Below, in pieces: positions 39,234 to 47,933 of a DNA stretch of 64,000 nt (its first letter is position 1; each line of letters opens with the position of its first letter). This DNA comes from Pseudoxanthomonas suwonensis. Its GTDB lineage: Bacteria > Pseudomonadota > Gammaproteobacteria > Xanthomonadales > Xanthomonadaceae. The stretch spans positions 23,354 through 87,353 of the forward strand of contig QFNC01000020.1 of NCBI GenBank assembly GCA_003240695.1, read 5' to 3'. The notes under the pieces are model-generated. The model saw nothing but the letters and a program-made list of their open reading frames with translations. It was not told where the DNA came from and did no database searches. The position numbers were made by a program, and so were the translations under genes.

Positions 39234-40225
39234 CGCCGGGCCATCTCCTCGTGCAGGCGCGCATCGGCCTGCAACAGGCGCATCAGTTGCTGCAGGTCGG
39301 CCGGAATCGGGGCCTCGCAACGCAGCGGCTGGTCCGTCAGCGGATGGCGGAATTCCAGCACCTGCGCATGCAGCGCCTGCCGCGGAAAGCCGCGCAGCGC
39401 AGCCGCCAGCGCCTCGTCGGCGCCCTTGGGCAGTTTCATCGGTCCGCCGTACAGCGGATCGCCGACGATCGGATGGCGGATGTGCTGCATATGCACGCGG
39501 ATCTGGTGGGTACGGCCGGTTTCCAGCCGGCACTGGAGCGCCGTGTGGGCGCGATAGCGGGCCAGCAGGCGGTAGTGGGTGATGGCCTCGCGGCCGTCCT
39601 CGCGCACGGCCATGCGCAGGCGATCGCGCGGGTGGCGGTCGATGGCCGCATCCACCGTGCCACCCGCCACCAGCGCGCCCTGCACCACCGCCAGGTACTG
39701 CCGATGCACGCCGCGCGAGGCCAGCTGTTCCACCAAGGCCGTCTGCGCGGGCAAGGTGCGGGCGATCATCATCACCCCCGAGGTGTCCTTGTCCAGCCGA
39801 TGCACCACCCCGGCGCGCGGCAGCGCGGCCAAGGCCGGATCGTGGTGCAGCAGGGCGTTGACCAGGGTGCCGTCGGGATTGCCGGCCCCCGGATGCACCA
39901 CCAGCCCGGCCGGCTTGTCGATCACGATGACATCCGCATCCTCGTGCAGGATGTCCAGCGGGATGTCCTGCGGGCGTGCGGCAGTCTGTGCCTCCAGCGT
40001 GACCGCCAGGGTCAGCCGTTCGCCGCCGGTCAGGCGGTCGCGCGGGCGCAGCGTACGCCCATCGACCAGCGCATCGCCGGACTTCAGCCATTCGGCCAGC
40101 CGCGAGCGCGAGAACTGCGGAAACAGCTCCGCCAGCACCGCATCTACCCGCTTGCCGGCCAGTTCGGGCGGAACGCTGGCCTGCAGGGCCTGCGTGACGG
40201 CAGGGGAATCGGCGTGTTCGGTCAT
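39230..40225 (-). CDS. rluD: 23S rRNA pseudouridine synthase RluD
   Basis: Makes pseudouridines 1911, 1915 and 1917 in helix 69 of 23S rRNA. 331 aa: N-terminal S4 RNA-binding domain (KRVDAVLAELFPQFSRSRLAEWLKSG), catalytic domain with VVHRLDKDTSGVMM (Asp nucleophile) and TGRTHQIRVHM. Divergent from bamD with an 86-bp gap, the standard gammaproteobacterial order. Confidence 0.96.
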   Translation of the reverse strand: MTEHADSPAVTQALQASVPPELAGKRVDAVLAELFPQFSRSRLAEWLKSGDALVDGRTLRPRDRLTGGERLTLAVTLEAQTAARPQDIPLDILHEDADVIVIDKPAGLVVHPGAGNPDGTLVNALLHHDPALAALPRAGVVHRLDKDTSGVMMIARTLPAQTALVEQLASRGVHRQYLAVVQGALVAGGTVDAAIDRHPRDRLRMAVREDGREAITHYRLLARYRAHTALQCRLETGRTHQIRVHMQHIRHPIVGDPLYGGPMKLPKGADEALAAALRGFPRQALHAQVLEFRHPLTDQPLRCEAPIPADLQQLMRLLQADARLHEEMARR

Positions 40226-40258
40226 CCGCGCAACCTGCGTTCAGCTGCAGCGCCGGGG

Positions 40259-40281
40259 TTGACGCCATGGACTGCTATTAT
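40259..40281 (+). promoter_or_regulatory. bamD promoter, extended -10
   Basis: TGCTATTAT at 40273-40281 is a full extended -10 element (TGn plus TATTAT). A TTGACG at 40259-40264 is too close (11 bp) to serve as its -35. Transcription would start near 40288, about 24 nt before the bamD ATG. Confidence 0.45.
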
Positions 40282-40311
40282 CGCCCGTCTTGCTTCCCTG
40301 CCGCATCCGCC

Positions 40312-41175
40312 ATGTCGAACCCGAACGCCCTGTCCCGCCTGCTGCTTGCCCTGCTGATCGTACTGCTGTTGACCACGACCGGTTGCGCGCGCATGAAAGG
40401 CATGTTCAAGGACGAGGACACCAACGAAGGCGTGGCGGTGGAAACCCTGTACGACAAGGGCCACGATCTGATGATCGGCGGCAACTGGAGCGGCGCGCTG
40501 GAAACCTACCGCCGCCTGATCGCGCAGTACCCGTACGGGCCGTACAGCGAGCAGGCGATGATGGAAACCGCCTATGCCCAGTTCAAGATGGGCAACAACG
40601 ACGATGCCATTTCCAGCATCGACCGCTTCCTGCGCACCTACCCCACCCACCGCAACACGGCCTACCTGTACTACCTGCGCGGCCTGGTGAACGCCAACCG
40701 CGACACCGTGATCATGTCGCGCGTGTTCGATCTGGATGCCAGCCACCGCGATCTGTCCGCGCCCATGCAGGCCTTCAACGACTTCGGCATCGTGGTGCAG
40801 CGCTACGCCGGCAGCCGCTATGCCGCCGATGCGGCCCTGCGCATGCAGGCGCTGCGCAACCTGTTCGCCCGCCACGAGCTGGAAACATCGCTGTACTACA
40901 TGCGTCGCGGCGCCTACGTGGCCGCCGCCAACCGCGCCAAACACCTGCTGGAAACCTACCCGCAGACCCGGTACGAACACGATGCGGTGGCCGCCCTGGC
41001 CGAGGCCTACACGCGGCTGGGCAACGACACGCTGGCGGCCGACGCCAAACGTGTGCTGGAGACGAATGCCCCCGACCACCCGTGGCTGCGCGGCGACTGG
41101 CCCGACTATCCCTCGCGCCTGCACGGCCTGAATCCGTTCGGCGGGGACAAATCGGCCGTCAAGACGGACGACTGA
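40312..41175 (+). CDS. bamD: outer-membrane assembly lipoprotein BamD
   Basis: Essential lipoprotein of the BAM complex that inserts beta-barrel proteins. 287 aa with a signal peptide and lipobox TTGC (LLLTTTGCARMKG), then five TPR-like repeats (e.g. TLYDKGHDLMIGGNWSGALE, AMMETAYAQFKMGNNDDAI). An in-frame ATG 15 codons upstream lies inside the promoter, so MSNPNALSR at 40312 is preferred. Confidence 0.95.
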   Translation: MSNPNALSRLLLALLIVLLLTTTGCARMKGMFKDEDTNEGVAVETLYDKGHDLMIGGNWSGALETYRRLIAQYPYGPYSEQAMMETAYAQFKMGNNDDAISSIDRFLRTYPTHRNTAYLYYLRGLVNANRDTVIMSRVFDLDASHRDLSAPMQAFNDFGIVVQRYAGSRYAADAALRMQALRNLFARHELETSLYYMRRGAYVAAANRAKHLLETYPQTRYEHDAVAALAEAYTRLGNDTLAADAKRVLETNAPDHPWLRGDWPDYPSRLHGLNPFGGDKSAVKTDD

Positions 41176-41191
41176 GTCAGGCGGCTGCCGC

Positions 41192-42220
41192 ATGCATGTG
41201 GAACCGCCTTCACCGTATTCGCCTCCCGAGTCGCCGACGCCGGCGTCACCCATCCCCGCAGAACGGTCGCTATGGTGGTGGCTGCTGGGCGGCGCCGTGT
41301 ACGGCATCACGATGCGGCTGCTGTTCGGCTGGCTGCCGGAGTCGTGGCAGGGGGCGATGTCCACCGGATTCCTGGTCGGTACGCCACTGGCCATCGGCGC
41401 CCTGACCGTGTACGGCGCGCGGCAGCGCGACCGCCCCTGGCTCTTCGCCATCTTCGCGCCGTGGGTGACCACCCTGCTGATGCTGGCGGGTTGCGCGCTG
41501 ATGCTGCTGGAAGGCGCGATCTGCCTGGCCATCATGACGCCGCTGTTCCTGCTGTGCGCCAGCCTCGGGGGCGTGGCGATGCAGGCGGCCTTGCGGGTGG
41601 TGCGACGGCATGCACCGCTGCGGGCCGTGGCGGCGTTGCCACTGTTGCTGCTGCTGGGCGAGCAGATCATCCCGCCGGCCACCGATCACGTGACCCTGCA
41701 GCACAGCGTTGACATCGCCGCGGATCCGGCCGTGGTGTGGCAGCAGATCATGGAGGCGCGCGACATCCGCGCCGACGAACTGCCCTTCAGCATCACCCAT
41801 GCCATCGGCGTGCCGCGGCCACTGCAAGGGGTGAACCTGGCCACGGCGGACGGCGAATACCGCTTTTCGCGCTGGGAGAAGGGTGTGCACTTCCGCGCCA
41901 AGGTGATCGATGCGGTGCCGCTGCACCGTTCCAGCTGGCAATACGAATTCGCGCCGGATTCGTTCCCGCCCGGCTCCATGGACGACCACGTCGCCGTCGG
42001 CGGCCGCTACTTCCATCTGCAGGGCAGCACCTTCACCCTCACTCCGATCGGGCCCGGGCACACCCGCCTGCAGCTGCAGGCCCGCTTCCGGCTGACCACC
42101 AGCCTCAACGGCTACGCCGTGCCGGTGGCGCGCTGGCTGGGCAGCGATTTCGTCAGCACCATCCTGGGGTTGTACAAGGGGCGCAGCGAACGCGCCACAC
42201 AGCAATCGCTCAGTCGGTGA
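41192..42220 (+). CDS. membrane protein with SRPBCC-like domain
   Basis: 342-aa protein with a Pro/Ser-rich N-terminus, about five hydrophobic segments in residues 27-160 (LWWWLLGGAVYGITMRLLFG, APWVTTLLMLAGCALMLLEG and others), and a soluble C-terminal half. The latter has the START/SRPBCC-like opening HSVDIAADPAVVWQQIMEA and a strand-rich continuation (YRFSRWEKGVHFRAKVIDAV). Function unknown. It starts 16 bp after bamD and its 3' end overlaps nadE by 11 bp in convergent orientation. Confidence 0.78.
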   Translation: MHVEPPSPYSPPESPTPASPIPAERSLWWWLLGGAVYGITMRLLFGWLPESWQGAMSTGFLVGTPLAIGALTVYGARQRDRPWLFAIFAPWVTTLLMLAGCALMLLEGAICLAIMTPLFLLCASLGGVAMQAALRVVRRHAPLRAVAALPLLLLLGEQIIPPATDHVTLQHSVDIAADPAVVWQQIMEARDIRADELPFSITHAIGVPRPLQGVNLATADGEYRFSRWEKGVHFRAKVIDAVPLHRSSWQYEFAPDSFPPGSMDDHVAVGGRYFHLQGSTFTLTPIGPGHTRLQLQARFRLTTSLNGYAVPVARWLGSDFVSTILGLYKGRSERATQQSLSR

Positions 42221-43847
42221 AACCGTTGCTGATCGGATAGCGCCGCTCGCGCCCGAACGCGCGCCGCGACACCTTTGGCCCGGGCGCGGACTGCTGCCGT
42301 TTCCACTCGCTGCTGCGTACCAGCCGGGCCACGCGCTGCACAGTGGCGGCATCGAACCCGGCCGCGGCGATGTCGGCCACCGACTGCTCCCGGTCGACGT
42401 GCCGCTTCAGGATCGCGTCGAGCACGTCGTAGGGCGGCAGCGAGTCCTCGTCCTTCTGGTCGGCGCGCAGTTCGGCACTGGGCGGGCGTTCGATCACCGC
42501 CGACGGGATCACCGGCGCGCCGCCGACGGTATTCCGCCAGCGCGCCAGCCGGAACACGTCGGTCTTGTACACGTCCTTCAGCGGGGCGTAGCCGCCGCAC
42601 ATGTCGCCGTAGATGGTGGCGTAGCCCACGGCATATTCGCTCTTGTTGCCGGTGGTCAGCAGCAGGCCGCCCAGCTTGTTCGACAGCGCCATCAGCAGCG
42701 CCCCGCGGATGCGCGACTGCAGGTTTTCCTCGGTCACGTCCACCGGCCTGTCGGCAAAGGTGTCGGCCAGCGTGTCCAGATAGGCCTGGAATGGCGCTTC
42801 AATCGGAAGCGTCAGCAAGCGCACGCCCAGCGTGTCGCACTGCTCCTGGGCGAGGTCGTTGGACAGCGTGGCGGTGTAGCGCGAGGGCATGCGCACCGCG
42901 GTCACGTTGTCGGCGCCCAGTGCCTCGGCGGCCAGCGCCAGCACCAGCGCCGAATCGATGCCGCCGGACAGCCCCAGCCAAGCCGTGGAGAAGCCATTCT
43001 TGCCGCAGTAGTCGCGAATGCCGCACACGATCGCGCGCCAGGCCAGTGCCTCCACGCTTTCGTCGCCGTCCTGCACCCATTGCACCGGGATGAAGCGGCC
43101 GCTGGCGACATCCAGATCCACCACCAGCCACTGCTCGCTGAAGGCGACCGCGGCCGGCGACAATTCGCCATCGCGACTGGCCACCACGCTGGCGCCATCG
43201 AACACGAGGCTGTCCTGCCCGCCGACACCGTTGAGATACGCAATGGGCGTGGCGACTTCGGCCACCCGCCGCGACAGCACCGCGTCGCGCTGGGCATGCT
43301 TCTCGCGCTCGAACGGCGAGGCATTCACCGACACCAGCAGTTTCGCGCCGGCCGCCACCGTGGACGCCACCGGCTCCGGGTACCACAGGTCCTCGCAGAT
43401 CAGCACGCCCACCGGCACGCCCTGCACGTCGACCACGCAATCGCCGCCATCCGGATCCACGTTGAAGTAGCGGCGCTCGTCGAACACGGCGTAGTTGGGC
43501 AGTTCGCGCTTGCGGTAATCGGCGATGCGGCGGCCGTCCTGCAGCACGCTGACTGCGTTGTACACCACCGAACCGGCGCTCTGCGGCCAGCCCACCACGG
43601 CGGTGATGCCCTGGGTGGCCCCGGCCAGCGATTGCACGGCCTGCTCGCAGGCCTGCAGGAACGCCGGCCGCTGCAGCAGGTCTTCCGGGGGGTAGCCCGA
43701 CACCGCCAGTTCCGGGAACACCACCAGATGCGCGCCCAGGTCGTCGCGGGCCTCGGCGATCATCCTTGTCAGGCGCTCGGTGTTGCCGGCGATGTCGCCC
43801 ACCACGAAGTCGAACTGGGCCAGGGCGATGCGCAGAGTGTCGGTCAT
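42210..43847 (-). CDS. nadE: glutamine-dependent NAD+ synthetase NadE
   Basis: Converts nicotinic acid adenine dinucleotide to NAD+ using glutamine. 545 aa: an N-terminal nitrilase-type amidase (VVFPELAVSGYPPEDL with Glu, YRKRELPNYAVFDE with Lys, GVLICEDLWYPEP with Cys) delivering ammonia to a C-terminal synthetase (LGLSGGIDSALVLALA P-loop, TTGNKSEYAVGYATIYGD). Its start lies 126 bp downstream of the sucD stop, beyond a hairpin. Confidence 0.96.
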   Translation of the reverse strand: MTDTLRIALAQFDFVVGDIAGNTERLTRMIAEARDDLGAHLVVFPELAVSGYPPEDLLQRPAFLQACEQAVQSLAGATQGITAVVGWPQSAGSVVYNAVSVLQDGRRIADYRKRELPNYAVFDERRYFNVDPDGGDCVVDVQGVPVGVLICEDLWYPEPVASTVAAGAKLLVSVNASPFEREKHAQRDAVLSRRVAEVATPIAYLNGVGGQDSLVFDGASVVASRDGELSPAAVAFSEQWLVVDLDVASGRFIPVQWVQDGDESVEALAWRAIVCGIRDYCGKNGFSTAWLGLSGGIDSALVLALAAEALGADNVTAVRMPSRYTATLSNDLAQEQCDTLGVRLLTLPIEAPFQAYLDTLADTFADRPVDVTEENLQSRIRGALLMALSNKLGGLLLTTGNKSEYAVGYATIYGDMCGGYAPLKDVYKTDVFRLARWRNTVGGAPVIPSAVIERPPSAELRADQKDEDSLPPYDVLDAILKRHVDREQSVADIAAAGFDAATVQRVARLVRSSEWKRQQSAPGPKVSRRAFGRERRYPISNGFTD

Positions 43848-43921
43848 GTCGGAAGCAGTGGGCGGAAACCGTCATGATGCCAGCACCGGCGCGACGCGGC
43901 GTGGACAGCATCCATCCCGAT

Positions 43922-43945
43922 GGAAACGGCTGCCCGCAGGCAGCC
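43922..43945 (-). terminator. probable terminator after sucCD
   Basis: On the minus strand GGCTGCC-TGCG-GGCAGCC, a perfect 7-bp GC stem, is followed by GTTTCC. It lies 28 bp after the sucD stop. The U tract is short, so read-through into nadE is possible. Confidence 0.5.
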
Positions 43946-43973
43946 CTTCGTCATGGCACAGGGCAGGACCGGA

Positions 43974-44849
43974 TTACTTCGCCAGAGCCTTGGCGATGGC
44001 CGGCCCGAGGTCGCCGGGCGAACGCACGGTGGTCACGCCGGCCTTTTCCAGGGCCGCGAACTTGCCTTCCGCCGTGCCCGAACCGCCCGAGGCGATCGCG
44101 CCGGCATGGCCCATGCGCTTGCCCTTGGGCGCCGACGACCCGGCGATGAAGCCCACCACCGGCTTGGTGACGTGCTCGGCGATGAACTCGGCCGCTTCTT
44201 CCTCGGCGCTGCCGCCAATCTCGCCGACCATGATGATGCCTTCGGTCTGCGCATCGTCCTGGAACAGCTTCAGGCAGTCGATGAAGTTCAGACCGTTGAT
44301 GGGGTCGCCGCCGATGCCGATCACGGTGGACTGGCCCAGCCCGGCATCGGTGGTCTGCTTCACCGCCTCGTAGGTCAGCGTGCCCGAGCGGCTGACGATG
44401 GCGATCTTGCCGGGCTTGTGGATGTGGCCGGGCATGATGCCGATCTTGCATTCGCCGGGGGTGATCACGCCCGGGCAATTGGGGCCGATCAGCACCACGT
44501 CGTCGTAGCCGTTCAGCACGTTCTTGACCCGCAGCATGTCCAGCACCGGAATGCCCTCGGTGATGCACCCGATGACCTTGATGCCGGCGTCGGCCGCTTC
44601 CATGATGGCATCGGCGGCGAACGGCGGCGGCACGTAGATCACCGACGCATCGGCGCCGGTTTCGGCCACCGCATCGGCCACGGTGTCGAACACCGGCAGG
44701 CCCAGGTGGGTGGTGCCGCCCTTGCCGGGAGTCACCCCGCCGACCACCTTGGTGCCGTAGTCCAGCATCTGCTCGGCGTGGAAGGTGCCCTGGGTGCCGG
44801 TGAAGCCCTGCACGATCACCTTGGTGTTCTTGTTGACCAAAACGCTCAT
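43974..44849 (-). CDS. sucD: succinyl-CoA synthetase alpha subunit
   Basis: TCA-cycle enzyme subunit that binds CoA and carries the phosphohistidine. 291 aa. GFTGTQGTFHAEQ near the N-terminus, the ICITEGIP-like block GCITEGIPVLDML, and the active-site GKRMGHAGAI with the phosphorylated His. Start at MSVLVNKN; the open frame upstream lies in the sucC-sucD gap and is not conserved. Downstream partner of sucC, 91 bp away. Confidence 0.97.
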   Translation of the reverse strand: MSVLVNKNTKVIVQGFTGTQGTFHAEQMLDYGTKVVGGVTPGKGGTTHLGLPVFDTVADAVAETGADASVIYVPPPFAADAIMEAADAGIKVIGCITEGIPVLDMLRVKNVLNGYDDVVLIGPNCPGVITPGECKIGIMPGHIHKPGKIAIVSRSGTLTYEAVKQTTDAGLGQSTVIGIGGDPINGLNFIDCLKLFQDDAQTEGIIMVGEIGGSAEEEAAEFIAEHVTKPVVGFIAGSSAPKGKRMGHAGAIASGGSGTAEGKFAALEKAGVTTVRSPGDLGPAIAKALAK

Positions 44850-44940
44850 GGAATTGCGATCCTGATTGGGGCGGGCCGGAACCCGCCATGAATTCGATGG
44901 GACGCGAGGCGGCTGACCCCGTGCCTCGGCTAAGGGATGG

Positions 44941-46110
44941 TCAGGCGGCCTGTTTCGCGGCCGCGACCACCTTCTTCGCACCGTCGTTGATGTCGTCGGC
45001 CGGGGTGATGGCCAGGCCGCTGTCCTTCAGCAGCCGCTTGCCCTTGTCCACGTTGGTGCCTTCCAGCCGCACCACCACCGGCACCTTCACGTCGACCTCC
45101 TTGACCGCGGCGATGATGCCCTCGGCGATCATGTCGCAGCGCACGATGCCGCCGAAGATGTTGACGAAGATCGCCTTCACGTCGGAATCGGACAGGATCA
45201 GCTTGAAGGCTTCGGTCACCCGTTCCTTGTTGGCGCCACCGCCCACGTCGAGGAAGTTCGCCGGCTCGCCGCCGTTCAGCTTGATAACGTCCATCGTGGC
45301 CATGGCCAGACCCGCGCCGTTCACCATGCAGCCGATGTTGCCGTCCATGGTCACGTAGTTCAGGTCGTGCTGGCTGGCCTGCACCTCGGTCGGGTCTTCC
45401 TGGCGGATGTCGCGCATCGCCACCAGTTCGGGATGGCGGAAGGCGGCGTTGTCGTCGGAGTTGATCTTGCCGTCCAGCACGGCCAGGTCACCGTTGTCCA
45501 GGATTGCCAGCGGGTTCAGTTCCACCAGCGACAGATCCTTCTCGTGGAACAGCTTGAACAGGCCCAGCATGATTTTGGTCAGCTGGCTGACCTGCTTGGC
45601 ATTCAGACCCAGGGCGAAGCCCAGATCGCGGCACTGGTACGGCTGCAGGCCCTGCACGTAGTTCACATGCAGGGTCTTGATGGCGTCGGGGTTGTCGTGG
45701 GCGGTCTTTTCGATGTCCACGCCGCCGTCGGACGAGGCGATGAAGGTGACCGCGCGGCTGCTGCGGTCCACCAGCACCGACAGGTACAGCTCCTTGGCGA
45801 TATCGGTGGCCTGGGTGATCAGCACGCTGTCCACCGGCAGTTCCACGCCGGCGGTCTGGTAGGTGGCCATCTTCGTGCCCAGCATGGCCTTGGCGTGCTC
45901 GCGCACTTCATCGACCGTCTTGGCCAGCTTCACGCCGCCGGCCTTGCCGCGGCCACCGGCATGGATCTGCGCCTTCACCACCCAGAAATCGCCACCGATG
46001 GCCTTGGCCGCCGCCACGGCTTCGTCGGCGGTGTGCGCCACCTTGCCGGGGGGAACCGCGATGCCGTAGTCGCCGAACAGCTGCTTTGCCTGGTATTCGT
46101 GGAAGTTCAT
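44941..46110 (-). CDS. sucC: succinyl-CoA synthetase beta subunit
   Basis: ADP-forming beta subunit. 389 aa. ATP-grasp domain starts MNFHEYQAKQLFGDYG; VVKAQIHAGGRGKAGGVK binds nucleotide, and VNIFGGIVRCD marks the C-terminal CoA-ligase domain. Divergent from pilS, as is usual in Xanthomonas-type genomes. Confidence 0.97.
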   Translation of the reverse strand: MNFHEYQAKQLFGDYGIAVPPGKVAHTADEAVAAAKAIGGDFWVVKAQIHAGGRGKAGGVKLAKTVDEVREHAKAMLGTKMATYQTAGVELPVDSVLITQATDIAKELYLSVLVDRSSRAVTFIASSDGGVDIEKTAHDNPDAIKTLHVNYVQGLQPYQCRDLGFALGLNAKQVSQLTKIMLGLFKLFHEKDLSLVELNPLAILDNGDLAVLDGKINSDDNAAFRHPELVAMRDIRQEDPTEVQASQHDLNYVTMDGNIGCMVNGAGLAMATMDVIKLNGGEPANFLDVGGGANKERVTEAFKLILSDSDVKAIFVNIFGGIVRCDMIAEGIIAAVKEVDVKVPVVVRLEGTNVDKGKRLLKDSGLAITPADDINDGAKKVVAAAKQAA

Positions 46111-46235
46111 GCATCACCGGAAATGTGGAGGAAGGCGCGACCGGCCCCGTGATGCCGCAATGCAGCAACGGACCGGCCGCGTGTGTGCATTGTCTCCGAT
46201 GCGGACGTTCAGGGCAAAATCCGTGACCGGTTGCC

Positions 46236-46241
46236 TATACT
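46236..46241 (+). promoter_or_regulatory. possible -10 element for pilS
   Basis: TATACT, five of six matches to the -10 consensus, lies 36 bp upstream of the TTG proposed as the pilS start. No good -35 was recognised. If it is the promoter, ATG 46199 cannot be the pilS start. Confidence 0.3.
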
Positions 46242-46276
46242 CGCAGCCCCCCCTGCTCGCTGTTCCGGTCTTCCGC

Positions 46277-47875
46277 TTGCGCAAGCCATCCTCCCGCGTC
46301 CCGTTCCGCATCGAGGGCATCCTGCGCCGCGAACTGCTGCTGCTGTCGCTGTACCGCCTGTTCGAAGCCGCCTTGCTGGCCGTCGCCGTGTTCGGGCCGG
46401 TGCTGGGCTGGATCGACGAACTGCGCCATCCGCTACTGGGCCGCACCACCGCACTGCTTTATCTGCTGCTGGCACTGCTGCTGCTGCATCAGGCCTACAC
46501 CCGGCCGCAGCTGCGCTGGCAGGTGCTGATGGGCATCGCCATCGACATTCTAGCCGGCACCTTGGCCATCCATGCCGCGCCGGACATCGCACCGGGCATT
46601 TCGCTGATGCTGTTGTTCAACGTCGGCATGGCCGCGCTGCTGCTGCCCATGCGCTATGCCATGGCCGTGGGTGCGGCCTCGGCGCTGGCGGCCATCGGCG
46701 AGGTGCTGCTGGCCGCCCTGCACGATGCCTCCAGCACGCGTTCGCTGGCCGAACTGAGCATGGTGGCGGTGGGCAACCTGTTCATGGCCTCGTTGATGTA
46801 CCAGCTGGGCCAGCAGGCCCGCGACACCGCCCGGCTGGCGCAGCAGCGTGGCGAGGAAGTCGCCGACCTGTCGGCCACCAATGCACTGATCATCCGGCGC
46901 ATGCGCACCGGCGTGCTGCTGGTCGGCGCCAACGACACCATCACCCTGGCCAACGAGGCGGCGCTGAGCCTGTTCGGCGGCAGCGAGGAGCGCCGCTTGG
47001 CGGTGCTGTCGCCCGATCTGCACCGGCGCCTGCGGCAATGGCGCCACGACGGCCAGAACGACGAATCGCCACTGTCGCTGGGCGATGGCGAAAGCGACAT
47101 CGCACCGCGTTTCACCCGCCTGCAGAGCGGCAGCGAAACCACCTTGGTGTTTCTGGACGATGCCAGCCTGGCCTCGCGCCGGGCCGAATCGCTCACCCTG
47201 GCCACCATGGGCCGGTTTTCGGCCAGTCTGGCCCACGAGATTCGCAACCCGCTGGCTGCCATCAGCTACGCCACCCAGCTGCTGGAGGAGTCGAACGACC
47301 TGTCCGAAGGCGATCGGCGCATGCTGCAGATCATCCACCAGCAGTGCCAGCGCACCAATACCATCATCGAAAGCGTGCTGGGGCTGGCCCGGCGCGAACG
47401 CGCCAACCCCGAGTACGTGGAACTGGTCGCCTTCGTGCGCCGCTTCCTGGAGGACTTCCGCCAGATCACCCCGGCCGAAAGCGCCGAGCTGCGCATGCAG
47501 GGCGAAACCGGATCGCTGGCCGGCCTGTTCGACCCGCGCCACCTGCAGCAGGTGCTGACCGTGCTGGTACAGAACGCGATCCACCACGGCCACATGCCCG
47601 GCGTGCCTGCCAAGGTGATGATCCGCATCGACCGCGGCGGCGGCATTCCGATCATCGATGTCATCGACCGCGGCCCCGGCATCCCCGACGCGGTGCGCGT
47701 CAACCTGTTCCGGCCGTTCTACACCACCGCCGAACACGGCACCGGGCTGGGCCTGTACATCGCCCGCGAGCTGTGCCTGGCCAACCAGGGCAACCTGGCC
47801 TACGTGGCGGTGGCCACCGGCGGCAGCTGCTTCCGCATCAGCATGACCAGTGCACAGATCCTGACAGGGCGCTGA
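46277..47875 (+). CDS. pilS: type IV pilus sensor histidine kinase PilS
   Basis: Membrane sensor kinase that controls pilin transcription through PilR. About 532 aa from the chosen TTG at 46277 (MRKPSSRVPFRI in frame), which lies downstream of a TATACT box; an ATG at 46199 would add 26 residues. Six membrane helices (about residues 20-190) sense the inner membrane pilin level, then a PAS-like domain (TGVLLVGANDTITLANEAAL), the H-box SLAHEIRNPLAAISY, the N-box VLVQNAIHH and the G-boxes DRGPGIP and GTGLGLYIAREL. Followed 58 bp later by pilR. Confidence 0.92.
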   Translation: MRKPSSRVPFRIEGILRRELLLLSLYRLFEAALLAVAVFGPVLGWIDELRHPLLGRTTALLYLLLALLLLHQAYTRPQLRWQVLMGIAIDILAGTLAIHAAPDIAPGISLMLLFNVGMAALLLPMRYAMAVGAASALAAIGEVLLAALHDASSTRSLAELSMVAVGNLFMASLMYQLGQQARDTARLAQQRGEEVADLSATNALIIRRMRTGVLLVGANDTITLANEAALSLFGGSEERRLAVLSPDLHRRLRQWRHDGQNDESPLSLGDGESDIAPRFTRLQSGSETTLVFLDDASLASRRAESLTLATMGRFSASLAHEIRNPLAAISYATQLLEESNDLSEGDRRMLQIIHQQCQRTNTIIESVLGLARRERANPEYVELVAFVRRFLEDFRQITPAESAELRMQGETGSLAGLFDPRHLQQVLTVLVQNAIHHGHMPGVPAKVMIRIDRGGGIPIIDVIDRGPGIPDAVRVNLFRPFYTTAEHGTGLGLYIARELCLANQGNLAYVAVATGGSCFRISMTSAQILTGR

Positions 47876-47933
47876 AGCCACAGCCCGAATCCGCAGGCTG
47901 CCGATTCACGCAAAATCGGCTATCGTTCCACGC

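Noticed and set aside
40259..40264. TTGACG as the -35 of the bamD promoter
   Set aside because: Only 11 bp separate it from the -10, too short; an extended -10 explains the site better.
40267..40311. Upstream ATG for bamD (MDCYYRPSC)
   Set aside because: It lies inside the extended -10 region; the lipoprotein signal begins at MSNPNALSR.
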